NCBI GenBank assembly: GCA_023434825.1
Contig: JAEYSH010000223.1
Span: 1 to 7,776 of the forward strand
Reading direction: 5' to 3'
From: Methanobacteriota archaeon
GTDB taxonomy: Archaea > Methanobacteriota > Methanobacteria > Methanobacteriales > Methanobacteriaceae
DNA: 7,776 nucleotides
Both the position numbers and the translations under genes were made by a program. The notes below the pieces were generated by a model. That model had not been told where the DNA came from. It did no database searches and was given only the letters and a program-made list of their open reading frames with translations. Shown piece by piece: positions 1-6,863 of the stretch (position 1 is the stretch's first letter; each line of letters begins with the position of its first letter).

Positions 1-92
1 AAAATAAAGAGATTTAAATGTTAATTTTTATTATAAATCCATTAAATAATTACTTGGAGACCACTAATACGTTATTATATTAACTTATCGAT

Positions 93-102
93 AAATATAT
101 AA
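93..102 (+). promoter_or_regulatory. Putative archaeal TATA box for the REC-PAS kinase
   Basis: The sequence AAATATATAA resembles an archaeal TATA box. It lies about 50 bases before the kinase start at 148, so transcription would begin near 120-128 and give a leader of some 20-28 bases. The surrounding DNA is all AT-rich, so a chance match is possible. No purine-rich BRE element is obvious upstream of it. Confidence 0.4.
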
Positions 103-113
103 TACTTAATACT
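100..113 (+). repeat. Tandem heptamer TAATACT x2 beside the TATA box
   Basis: TAATACT occurs twice back to back (100-106 and 107-113), and TAATAC occurs once more at 65-70, upstream of the TATA-like element. The tandem copies sit between the putative TATA box and the expected transcription start, where an archaeal repressor could block polymerase. That role is inference; short AT-rich repeats also arise by chance. Confidence 0.3.
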
Positions 114-125
114 AAATCATTATTC

Positions 126-144
126 AGAGGAAATTGAAGATGAT
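126..144 (+). promoter_or_regulatory. Ribosome binding region with ambiguous spacing
   Basis: A Shine-Dalgarno-like AGAGGAA (126-132) lies about 15-17 bases before the ATG at 148, which is longer than usual. It is better spaced for an out-of-frame ATG at 140, which would give only nine codons (140-169). A second, weaker match to GGAGGTGAT, GAAGATGAT at 136-144, sits three bases before 148 in the correct register. The receiver homology begins right after 148, so 148 remains the best start. Confidence 0.4.
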
Positions 145-147
145 TAA

Positions 148-3100
148 ATGCAGAGCGCAAAAATTCTAATTGTGGAAGATGAAAGCATTACGGCATTAGC
201 CATTAAACATAAACTGAAGCGTTTAGGTTATAGCGTGCTTGCCATAGAATCTTGTGGTATTGAAGCTATTAAAAAGACAGCTCAATTAGAACCAGATTTA
301 ATTTTAATGAATATTGCCCTTAAAGGTAATATGGAAGGTATTGAAACTGCTCATAAAATAAATAAACGCTTTAATATTCCTATAATATATTTAACTGCTT
401 ATTGTGATGATGATATACTTGAAAAAGCTAAATTAACAAACCCATATGGTTACATAAACACGCCTTTTAGCGATACAGATTTAAAAATTGGGATTAAAAA
501 TGGACTTTACAGACATCAATTTGAACTTGAAGATATAAATAAACGAAATAAAGCAGAAGAAAAATTAAAGGAAAGTGAAGAAAAATACAGAACTCTTTTC
601 AATTTATCACCAGATAATGTAATACTCATTGGAGTAGATGGAAAATTATTGGATGTAAATGACACAGCATTGGAAAATACGGGATTAAGAGCTTCTGATT
701 TAATTGGAAAGCATTTTAAAGATCTTAAAATATTGCCTGAAGAAGATATGTTTTTGCATATTAAAAAAGTATCCCAAATTTTAAATGGAAAAGCTATTGG
801 CCCCTATGAATCAAGATTCATTGATAAAGATGGTCAAATTCGTTTTGTTGAAACTCATATTAAACCATTAGAAAAAGATGGAAATTTATTCGCATTACAA
901 ATTATTTCTCATGATATTAACAATCGTAAAAAAGCAGAAAATGCACTGAAATTATCAGAAGCTTACTATAGAACTATTTTTGAAAATACAGGCACTGTAA
1001 CTCTAATTATAGAAGAAAATATGATAATTTCTTTAATGAATCATGAAGCAGAAAAGTTTTCAGGTTATTCAAAGGGTGAAATTGAAGGTAAAAGGAAATG
1101 GTCGGAATTTATTGCTAATAAAGATGATTTGCAACGTATGGAAGAATATAAAAACCTTAGAATTAATAATTCTAATTCAGCTCCGAGAAATTATGAATTT
1201 CAGATAAAAACTAAAGATAATATAATTAAAGATGCTTTTGTAACTGTATCTGTTATTCCGGGTACAGATAAAAGCCTGGTATCTTTATTAGATGTTACTG
1301 AAAAAAGAAGATCAAGAAAGGCATTTATTGAAAGCGAACAAAAATACAGACAGCTTGTTGAAAATGCGCATGAAGGAATATGTTCAATTGACCTTGAAGG
1401 AGCTATAACCTTCGTTAATCCTCGAATGGCAGAAATACTTGGTTACACCGTGCCAGAAATGCTAAAAAAATCTTTTGAATCATTTATTGATGAAAAATTC
1501 ATTGGTATTGTGCAAAACCATCTGAAATCTCCTGCTAAAGCATTTAAGGGACATTATGATTTTGAATTTATTAAAAAAGATGGAGAAACAGTCTATACCA
1601 GTATAGAAACTTCAATTATTCTTGATGAAAATGGGAATGAAAAAGGTATTTTGGCTTTAGTTGCAGATATAACAGAACGTAAAAAAACAGAAGAAGAATT
1701 AAAAGAAAGTGAAGAAAAATTCCGTGAAGTATTCAACAATGCTAACGATATGATTTTCCTTTATGAATTATCAGAAAAAGGAATGCCTGGAAACTTTATA
1801 GAAGTTAATGATGTTGCCTGTGGAAAATTAAATTATAATGCTTATGAAATGTGTAATAAAACATTTTTAGATATTGCCTTAATCCAAAAAGATGTGAAAA
1901 TGAATCATATCAGTGAAAAAATGTTGAATGGAGAACATGCAATATTTGATGCTGATTTAATAGGTAGTGCTGGAAATAAAATCCCTGTAGAAATAAATAA
2001 TCATTTTTTTAAGCTTAAAAATGCCATTGTAGGCCTAGCAATTGCACGTGACATTACAGAACGTAAAAAAGCTGAAAATGCCCTCAAAGAAAATGAGAGG
2101 TATATGAAAACAATACTGGCAACTATTCAAACAGGAATTGTTGTAATCGATGCTAAAACAAAAGAAATCATTGATGTTAATAGAGCTGCAATTAATCTTA
2201 TTGGCGGTATAAAAGAAGATATAATTGGTAAAAAATGCCATAAATTTATTTGTCCTTATGAAGATGGAAAATGCCCTATAACTGATCTTAATCAGAAAAT
2301 AGATAACTCTGAAAGAATTCTTCTAACATTAAATAATGAAGAAATACCTATAATAAAAAGTGTGGTTCCAGTAACTTTAAAAGGACGTAAATGTATTCTT
2401 GACAGCTTTATTGACATAAGTGAACTTAAAAAATTAGGAAAATCTCTTAAAGAATCCAAAGAAAAATATAAAGCCTTAATAAAAGCATCGCCCGAGGCTG
2501 TTGTTGTAACAGATCTATATGGAAACATAACATTTGCATCACCTAAAACTCTTGAACTATATGGTTTTGAAAGAAAAGAAGAACTAATTGATAAAAATGC
2601 TTTTGAATTCATAGCTCCAGAATGTCATGAAAAAGCAATATCAGATGTAGAAAAAATAATTGAAGAAAATACTCATAGAAATTTAGTATACAAATTTATA
2701 AAGAATGATGGCACTCCTTTTATTGGAGAATTAAATCTATCCATAATTAAAGATAATAAAAGAGAACCACAATCTGTTATTTTTATATTAAGAGATATAA
2801 CCGAGATTAGAAAAGCAGAAAAACAAATAAAAAGAGCCAATATATACCACCAGGGCCTTATTGAGGCTAGTTTAGATCCATTAGTTACTATTGGAGAGAA
2901 TGGGAAAATTACCGATGTAAACAGCGCTACAGAGACAATAACTGGTTATTCTCGTAACGAGCTTATTGGAACTGATTTTTCGGATTATTTTACAGAACCT
3001 AAAAAAGCAAGAGAAGGTTATCAGAGAGTTTTCAATGATAGTATTGTAAAAAATTACGAATTAGAAATTAAACATAAAGATGGACATATTATTCCCGTTT

Positions 3101-3882
3101 CTTATAATGCTTCAGTTTATAAAAATGAAAATGACGAAGTCATTGGAGTTTTTGCAGCAGCCCGTGACATAACAGAGATAAAAAAAGCAGAAAAAAATAT
3201 CAAGAATTCACTCAAGGAAAAAGAAGTTTTACTTCGAGAAATTCATCATAGAGTGAAAAACAATTTGCAAATTATTTCTAGTTTATTAAGTCTTCAATCA
3301 AGTTACATTAATGATAATGAAGCACTGGATGTTTTCAAAGAAAGTCAAAACAGAGTTAAATCCATGGCAATGATTCATGAAATGCTTTACAAATCAGATA
3401 GCCTTATAAAAATTAATTTTGGACATTATATTAATGAATTAACAAATAATCTAGTTTATAACTACAAAATAAGCCCAAATATAGTACAAATAGAACAAAA
3501 TATTGATAATATCTATTTTGATGTTAACACTTCAATCCCCTGTGGCTTAATTGTAAATGAACTTGTATCAAATAGTTTAAAACATGCTTTTCCCCGGTTT
3601 AAAACATCTGAATTATTGAGGAACTCTTTTAATATTTCCCAATTTGATCAAGGCAAAATAAACATTGAACTTAAAGCTGATGATGATAATTATATTATCA
3701 CAATTGCCGATAATGGAATTGGGTTTCCAGATAATATTGATTTTAGAAAAACTGATTCTTTAGGATTAGAACTTGTAAATAATCTGGTTGAACAACTAGA
3801 TGGAAGCATAGAGCTTGATAAAACTGGAGGTACTAAATTTACCATAAATTTCAAACTTGATGATTATGATGAAAATATATAG
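148..3882 (+). CDS. Soluble hybrid sensor histidine kinase: degenerate REC, seven PAS, HisKA_2, HATPase
   Basis: A 1244-residue cytoplasmic sensor kinase with no membrane segment, expected to autophosphorylate on His and pass phosphate to an unseen partner. Order by residue: receiver 4-122; PAS1 about 145-258, PAS2 272-386, PAS3 399-512, PAS4 524-640, PAS5 650-758, PAS6 773-888, PAS7 900-1012; HisKA_2 1023-1100; HATPase about 1125-1237. Most PAS units end in a DITERKKAE-like linker helix. The H-box is EIHHRVKNNL (likely phospho-His 1034), the N-box NELVSNSLKHA (1137-1147), the G1 box DNGIGFP (1188-1194), and SLGLELV follows at 1204-1210. The receiver keeps acidic E10/D11 and T83, but the usual phospho-Asp is N55 and the usual Lys is T105, so it should not be phosphorylated in the normal way. 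PAS5 carries C697, H698, C702 and C709. About 15 extra residues follow the N-box compared with the second kinase here. The start is chosen because the receiver core begins at once. Ligands are unknown; the kinase assignment is secure. Confidence 0.95.
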   Translation: MQSAKILIVEDESITALAIKHKLKRLGYSVLAIESCGIEAIKKTAQLEPDLILMNIALKGNMEGIETAHKINKRFNIPIIYLTAYCDDDILEKAKLTNPYGYINTPFSDTDLKIGIKNGLYRHQFELEDINKRNKAEEKLKESEEKYRTLFNLSPDNVILIGVDGKLLDVNDTALENTGLRASDLIGKHFKDLKILPEEDMFLHIKKVSQILNGKAIGPYESRFIDKDGQIRFVETHIKPLEKDGNLFALQIISHDINNRKKAENALKLSEAYYRTIFENTGTVTLIIEENMIISLMNHEAEKFSGYSKGEIEGKRKWSEFIANKDDLQRMEEYKNLRINNSNSAPRNYEFQIKTKDNIIKDAFVTVSVIPGTDKSLVSLLDVTEKRRSRKAFIESEQKYRQLVENAHEGICSIDLEGAITFVNPRMAEILGYTVPEMLKKSFESFIDEKFIGIVQNHLKSPAKAFKGHYDFEFIKKDGETVYTSIETSIILDENGNEKGILALVADITERKKTEEELKESEEKFREVFNNANDMIFLYELSEKGMPGNFIEVNDVACGKLNYNAYEMCNKTFLDIALIQKDVKMNHISEKMLNGEHAIFDADLIGSAGNKIPVEINNHFFKLKNAIVGLAIARDITERKKAENALKENERYMKTILATIQTGIVVIDAKTKEIIDVNRAAINLIGGIKEDIIGKKCHKFICPYEDGKCPITDLNQKIDNSERILLTLNNEEIPIIKSVVPVTLKGRKCILDSFIDISELKKLGKSLKESKEKYKALIKASPEAVVVTDLYGNITFASPKTLELYGFERKEELIDKNAFEFIAPECHEKAISDVEKIIEENTHRNLVYKFIKNDGTPFIGELNLSIIKDNKREPQSVIFILRDITEIRKAEKQIKRANIYHQGLIEASLDPLVTIGENGKITDVNSATETITGYSRNELIGTDFSDYFTEPKKAREGYQRVFNDSIVKNYELEIKHKDGHIIPVSYNASVYKNENDEVIGVFAAARDITEIKKAEKNIKNSLKEKEVLLREIHHRVKNNLQIISSLLSLQSSYINDNEALDVFKESQNRVKSMAMIHEMLYKSDSLIKINFGHYINELTNNLVYNYKISPNIVQIEQNIDNIYFDVNTSIPCGLIVNELVSNSLKHAFPRFKTSELLRNSFNISQFDQGKINIELKADDDNYIITIADNGIGFPDNIDFRKTDSLGLELVNNLVEQLDGSIELDKTGGTKFTINFKLDDYDENI

Positions 3883-3919
3883 TGCCTAATAAACTTTTAG
3901 AGTCCATATTATAATGATA

Positions 3920-3985
3920 TTTAATTAAATGATCCTTCAAATACCGCTTTACATGATTAAATCCAATAAACTTGTTTAATTAAAT
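3920..3985. repeat. Two copies of palindromic TTTAATTAAAT
   Basis: The 11-mer TTTAATTAAAT occurs at 3920-3930 and 3975-3985; its first ten bases form a perfect palindrome. The second copy lies just upstream of the TATA-like element of the CMD gene, so it could be a regulator site. In DNA this AT-rich, chance recurrence is quite possible. Confidence 0.2.
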
Positions 3986-4004
3986 AAAAAAATTTGTATA
4001 TTAT
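3986..4004 (+). promoter_or_regulatory. Putative BRE/TATA promoter of the CMD gene
   Basis: An A-run (3986-3992) followed by TATATTA (3997-4003) resembles an archaeal BRE plus TATA element. The start of transcription would fall near 4023-4030, giving a leader of about 35-43 bases that includes the Shine-Dalgarno at 4053-4057. This assignment rests on composition and position only. Confidence 0.35.
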
Positions 4005-4052
4005 TAAATACATATCATAAAGATGTAGAGAAATTATTAAATAAATCATTAA

Positions 4053-4057
4053 AGGAG
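4053..4057 (+). promoter_or_regulatory. Strong Shine-Dalgarno of the CMD gene
   Basis: AGGAG lies eight bases before the ATG at 4066 and is the clearest ribosome binding site in the window. It fixes the start of the CMD gene and suggests it is translated more efficiently than either kinase, whose sites are weaker or poorly spaced. Confidence 0.7.
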
Positions 4058-4065
4058 AGATAAAT

Positions 4066-4410
4066 ATGAAAGAAGAAGTTTTTTTCAGTAAAGGAATGCC
4101 TCATGTAAAAAAAGACTATCCCGACCTTTATGAAGCTATAGTTGGATTAAATAATGCTACATACACTGGTAAAGTTCTTGATTATAAAACTCAAAAACTA
4201 ATTGCTATTGCAGTAAATGCAGCAGCTTCTGATGATAGAGCTATCCGAAAACAGATGTTAAGTGGAATGAAAGAACTTGGAATTACAAAAGATGAGATAA
4301 TGGATGCTTTAAAAGTCGTTCTTTTAACTGCAGGAAAACCAGCATTTACTAAAGCGGTGGCTATACTATACAAATTACTTGAAGACCCAGATTTAGTGAG
4401 TTGTATTTAA
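4066..4410 (+). CDS. Carboxymuconolactone decarboxylase (CMD) family protein lacking the CxxC
   Basis: A 114-residue, all-helical, cytoplasmic protein of the CMD/AhpD-like fold; family members usually assemble as oligomers. Recognisable features are the N-terminal helix with DYPDLYEAIVGLN (18-30), the segment LDYKTQKLIAIAVNAAA (38-54), and the C-terminal ELGITKDEIMDAL (70-82) with VVLLTAGKPAFTKA (84-97). Length is normal for a single-domain member. AhpD-type enzymes carry a redox CxxC with a nearby His after the helix at 41-54; here the matching stretch is SDDRAIRKQ (55-63), and the only cysteine is C113 at the C-terminus. A peroxidase or disulfide role is therefore unlikely. True carboxymuconolactone decarboxylation is also doubtful, since no aromatic-degradation genes are nearby. 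Similar proteins are common in methanogens, where their function is not established to my knowledge. The gene has its own promoter, ribosome binding site and terminator, so it looks monocistronic. Confidence 0.85.
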   Translation: MKEEVFFSKGMPHVKKDYPDLYEAIVGLNNATYTGKVLDYKTQKLIAIAVNAAASDDRAIRKQMLSGMKELGITKDEIMDALKVVLLTAGKPAFTKAVAILYKLLEDPDLVSCI

Positions 4411-4416
4411 TTACTT

Positions 4417-4432
4417 AATTTTCTTTTTTTTA
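4417..4432 (+). terminator. T-tract terminator after the CMD gene
   Basis: A pyrimidine run, mainly T and broken by one C (4419-4431), follows the CMD stop codon by eight bases with no preceding hairpin. Archaeal RNA polymerase commonly terminates at such T-tracts, so this probably ends the CMD transcript. Confidence 0.55.
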
Positions 4433-4454
4433 ACGTGTTAATAAGTAGTTTAAA

Positions 4455-4736
4455 ATGAATGATCTTCTTGAATTATTAAAAGGAGAAATCTACGTTCTCT
4501 GAAGCTGCAGATGAAGTAGCAGACCAAATTATTCAAAATCCTTCTCTTTTTGATTTATCGGAAATTATTAAGTGAATTAAATGATCTATTACGTGGCAGA
4601 TCGGGTTATGCTTTAGAAAATTTACCAATAGTACATATATGAAACTTACAGGATTAGCAAAAAAGATAATTTTCGAATCGTTTTATGGCATGTCTTTAGA
4701 AAAAAACTTAAACCTCTATTTGTAACTATAAAATAA
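4455..4736 (+). pseudogene. Frameshifted remnant of a small HEAT-repeat-like protein gene
   Basis: No intact gene spans this stretch, yet consecutive pieces in shifting frames read like one protein of about 93 residues. From ATG 4455, frame A gives MNDLLELLKGE and then stops at 4500. A frame change near 4482-4488 gives STFSEAADEVADQIIQNPSL and continues to a stop at 4573. Another change near 4564-4570 gives LSELNDLLRGRSGYALENL, with a stop at 4640. A third near 4636 gives YMKLTGLAKK, and a fourth near 4659-4664 returns to frame A with KDNFRIVLWHVF, ending at TAA 4734. The alternating amphipathic helices and the phrases LLRGRSGYALE and VLWHV recall HEAT/armadillo-like proteins of archaea and bacteria. 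At least four indels make a decayed gene more likely than a sequencing error. No good ribosome binding site precedes it. The family name is recognition by eye, so it is less certain than the frameshifting. Confidence 0.55.
4727..4735 (+). promoter_or_regulatory. Putative TATA box of the 7TM kinase
   Basis: TATAAAATA is a close match to the archaeal TATA consensus. It sits inside the 3' end of the decayed gene, 37 bases before the kinase ATG at 4773. Transcription would start near 4752-4758, giving a short leader containing a weak AAAGGT (4755-4760) as the only Shine-Dalgarno candidate, 12 bases before the start codon. Confidence 0.45.
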
Positions 4737-4772
4737 ATTTTTTAATTAATTTGTAAAGGTCTTCTGGTAATA

Positions 4773-6800
4773 ATGAACTTTCAATATTCGCCCTATGGTG
4801 TTGTATTAATTTTAAGTGCAATAATAGTGCTTTATTTGGCTATTTATAGTTATAAAAAACGCTCTTCTAGTTTGCACACTTATTTTATACTTTTAATGGC
4901 TTCAGTGTTTTTATGGTGCTTTGGATCAGCAATGGAATTTTTCAGCGTTGAAATAGGGGTAAAAATTTTCTGGATTAAATTCAGCTATTTAGGTGTGGCT
5001 ACTGCAGCCCATTTATGGTTAATATTCGTGCTTAAATATGTCAATTACGGAAAATATCTCAAAGCAAGATACTTTACATCATTATTCTTAATTCCTGCTT
5101 TTGTTTTGATAATGGCATTCACCAATGAATGGCATGGACTTCTATGGCCCAGCATTACACCTACTTCAAATATTCCAGGATCATTTTTAATTTATGAACA
5201 TGGACCTGTTTTCTGGATTAGTATAATCTACAGTTTTGGGATTATATTAAGTGGAATTGTTATTTTATCTAAAGTACTTTTAAATTATCCTTCAAAATAC
5301 CGAAATCAAATTTATTTTCTTTTATTTAGTGGTTTAGTACCTCTAATTTTCAGTATTTTTTATACAGAAAGCTTTGTAAAAATCCCCGGACTAGATATTA
5401 CTCCTTTTGCTTTCACCATATCCGGAATATTGCTTGCAATTAGTATTTTCAGATATAGATTTCTTGATATTATCCCTCTAGCCTACAATATACTATTTAA
5501 AAATATGGTAAATGGCTTTTTAGTCTTTGATTATAACGATAAATTAATAGAAGTAAATAAAGCAGTCTCTTTAATTAATGTAAAACATTCAGATATTGGG
5601 AAATCTGCAAAAGAGGTATTAAATACATTTCCTGAAATTCTATCACTCTATGAATCACTTCAGCCAGAATCTGAAATTTATTTAAATGATCCAGTAAATC
5701 AATGGATTCAAGTTCAAATTAGTCCAATATACGATAATAACCTATTTCATGGAAAATTAATATTAATTCAAGATATAAATGAACGAAAATCTGTGGAAAA
5801 AGAGCTAAGTGATAGTGAAGAACGTTATAGGGTTTTAACAGAACTTTCACCCGATGCTGTTCTGGTAGTTATTGATAGAAAGATAATATTTGCCAACAAA
5901 TCAACTTTAAAGCTTCTGGATGCAGAAAATATAATGGAAGTCATTGGTAAAGATATTTTAAGTTTTATACATGAAGATTTTAGAGAAATTTCAAAAAAAC
6001 GGCTGCATGAGGTATATGTAGAAAAAAAACCTTTAGATTTTTTAGAAGAGAAAATAATTACACTAAAAGGTGAAATAAAGGATATAGAAGTAGGAGACGT
6101 TCCTATTATCTACAATAATCAACTTGCAATTCAACTTGTAATAAGGGATATTACAGAGCGTAAAAAACTGGAAGAAGAGCTCAAAAAATCTCTTAATGAA
6201 AAAGATCTAATGATGAAGGAAATACATCACCGGGTAAAAAATAACTTAATGATTATTCAAAGCCTCCTTCAGCTTCAATCAAGATATATAAAAGATGAAG
6301 ATGCATTAAATATTTTCAGAGAAAGTCAGAATCGTGCTAAATCAATGGCCCTTATACATCAACGTTTGTATCAATCTGAAAATCTTAAAAGAATTGATTT
6401 TGGAGATTATACAAAAAATTTAGTCATTGATCTTTTTAGAAGTTATTCTGCTAACTCAAATCAAATAAAACTCCATGTTGATGTGGATAATGAAACTCTA
6501 GACATTAACACAGCCATTCCATTAGGTTTAATCCTTAATGAATTAGTTTCTAACAGCCTTAAACATGGATTCCTCGATGGAAAAGAAGGCCACTTAAATG
6601 TTGAATTCCATTTAAATTCTAAATATAGATTAATGGTATGCGATGATGGAATAGGGATTCCAGAGGGACTTAACCATGAAAACACAGATTCTTTAGGATT
6701 AATGTTAATATATAGCTTATCCGATCAAATTGGAGCTGAAATTAAATTAGACAGATCAAATGGAACCAGATTTGATATAGAATTTGAAGAACAGTACTAA
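4773..6800 (+). CDS. Membrane sensor histidine kinase: 7TM, two PAS, HisKA_2, HATPase
   Basis: A 675-residue membrane-bound kinase. Seven hydrophobic helices lie near residues 8-26, 36-55, 66-88, 99-117, 146-168, 178-197 and 208-226. With TNEWHGLLWP (117-126) in the extracellular loop, they match the seven-helix N-terminal sensor module (HisKA_7TM) seen in bacterial and archaeal kinases. Cytoplasmic parts follow: a divergent PAS about 240-337, a second PAS about 350-463 ending in DITERKKLEEEL, HisKA_2 from about 470 with EIHHRVKNNL (likely phospho-His 486), and an HATPase with NELVSNSLKHGF (589-600), DDGIGIP (624-630) and SLGLMLIYSL (640-649). G1 reads DDGIG where DNGIG is commoner, a tolerated variation. 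The catalytic core closely resembles that of the upstream kinase, pointing to shared ancestry, while the sensor halves differ. The signal is unknown; a small membrane-soluble or extracellular ligand is one possibility. No response regulator is adjacent. Confidence 0.95.
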   Translation: MNFQYSPYGVVLILSAIIVLYLAIYSYKKRSSSLHTYFILLMASVFLWCFGSAMEFFSVEIGVKIFWIKFSYLGVATAAHLWLIFVLKYVNYGKYLKARYFTSLFLIPAFVLIMAFTNEWHGLLWPSITPTSNIPGSFLIYEHGPVFWISIIYSFGIILSGIVILSKVLLNYPSKYRNQIYFLLFSGLVPLIFSIFYTESFVKIPGLDITPFAFTISGILLAISIFRYRFLDIIPLAYNILFKNMVNGFLVFDYNDKLIEVNKAVSLINVKHSDIGKSAKEVLNTFPEILSLYESLQPESEIYLNDPVNQWIQVQISPIYDNNLFHGKLILIQDINERKSVEKELSDSEERYRVLTELSPDAVLVVIDRKIIFANKSTLKLLDAENIMEVIGKDILSFIHEDFREISKKRLHEVYVEKKPLDFLEEKIITLKGEIKDIEVGDVPIIYNNQLAIQLVIRDITERKKLEEELKKSLNEKDLMMKEIHHRVKNNLMIIQSLLQLQSRYIKDEDALNIFRESQNRAKSMALIHQRLYQSENLKRIDFGDYTKNLVIDLFRSYSANSNQIKLHVDVDNETLDINTAIPLGLILNELVSNSLKHGFLDGKEGHLNVEFHLNSKYRLMVCDDGIGIPEGLNHENTDSLGLMLIYSLSDQIGAEIKLDRSNGTRFDIEFEEQY

Positions 6801-6801
6801 T

Positions 6802-6822
6802 ACATATAAAAATATAAAAGAT
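6802..6822 (-). terminator. Putative T-tract terminator of the acyltransferase gene
   Basis: Read on the minus strand, this stretch is a T-rich run (CTTTTATATTTTTATATG in the centre) beginning about 35 bases past the acyltransferase stop codon, just outside the end of the convergent kinase. No hairpin is evident. It is a plausible archaeal-type terminator, though AT-richness alone could produce it. Confidence 0.35.
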
Positions 6823-6848
6823 TTATAACTTTAGAAGCATATAAGCTA

Positions 6849-6863
6849 ATTTTTCTTATTTTG
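6849..6863 (+). terminator. Putative T-tract terminator of the 7TM kinase
   Basis: AATTTTTCTTATTTT on the plus strand follows the kinase stop codon by about 48 bases and overlaps the last codons and stop of the convergent acyltransferase. Its form matches the T-tract after the CMD gene. The two convergent genes would then terminate into each other within about 60 bases. Confidence 0.4.

Noticed and set aside
1..147. Search for the end of an upstream gene, a tRNA or a structured RNA
   Set aside because: No coding frame with family resemblance, cloverleaf or GC-rich stem is visible; only promoter-like AT-rich sequence.
2035..2612. Two minus-strand open frames (2035-2241 and 2292-2612) inside the REC-PAS kinase
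   Set aside because: They lie opposite clearly coding PAS5-PAS6 sequence, have low-complexity Phe/Ser/Ile-rich translations and show no ribosome binding site or family resemblance.
4191..4373. Minus-strand open frame opposite the CMD gene
   Set aside because: It mirrors the CMD coding sequence, and its composition is what the antisense of helical, Ala/Lys-rich codons produces.
3923..4586. Shared 12-mer AATTAAATGATC at 3923-3934 and 4575-4586 as a possible regulatory repeat
   Set aside because: One copy falls within the decayed coding sequence and reads as codons there; in such AT-rich DNA a 12-base match is not convincing.
6461..6685. Minus-strand open frame opposite the 7TM kinase ATPase domain
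   Set aside because: It is antisense to conserved N-box and G1-box codons and has no supporting signals.
6829..6846. Possible hairpin around AAGCATATAAGCT in the convergent spacer
   Set aside because: The stem would be only three or four base pairs, too weak to call a structured terminator; the T-tracts explain the spacer better.
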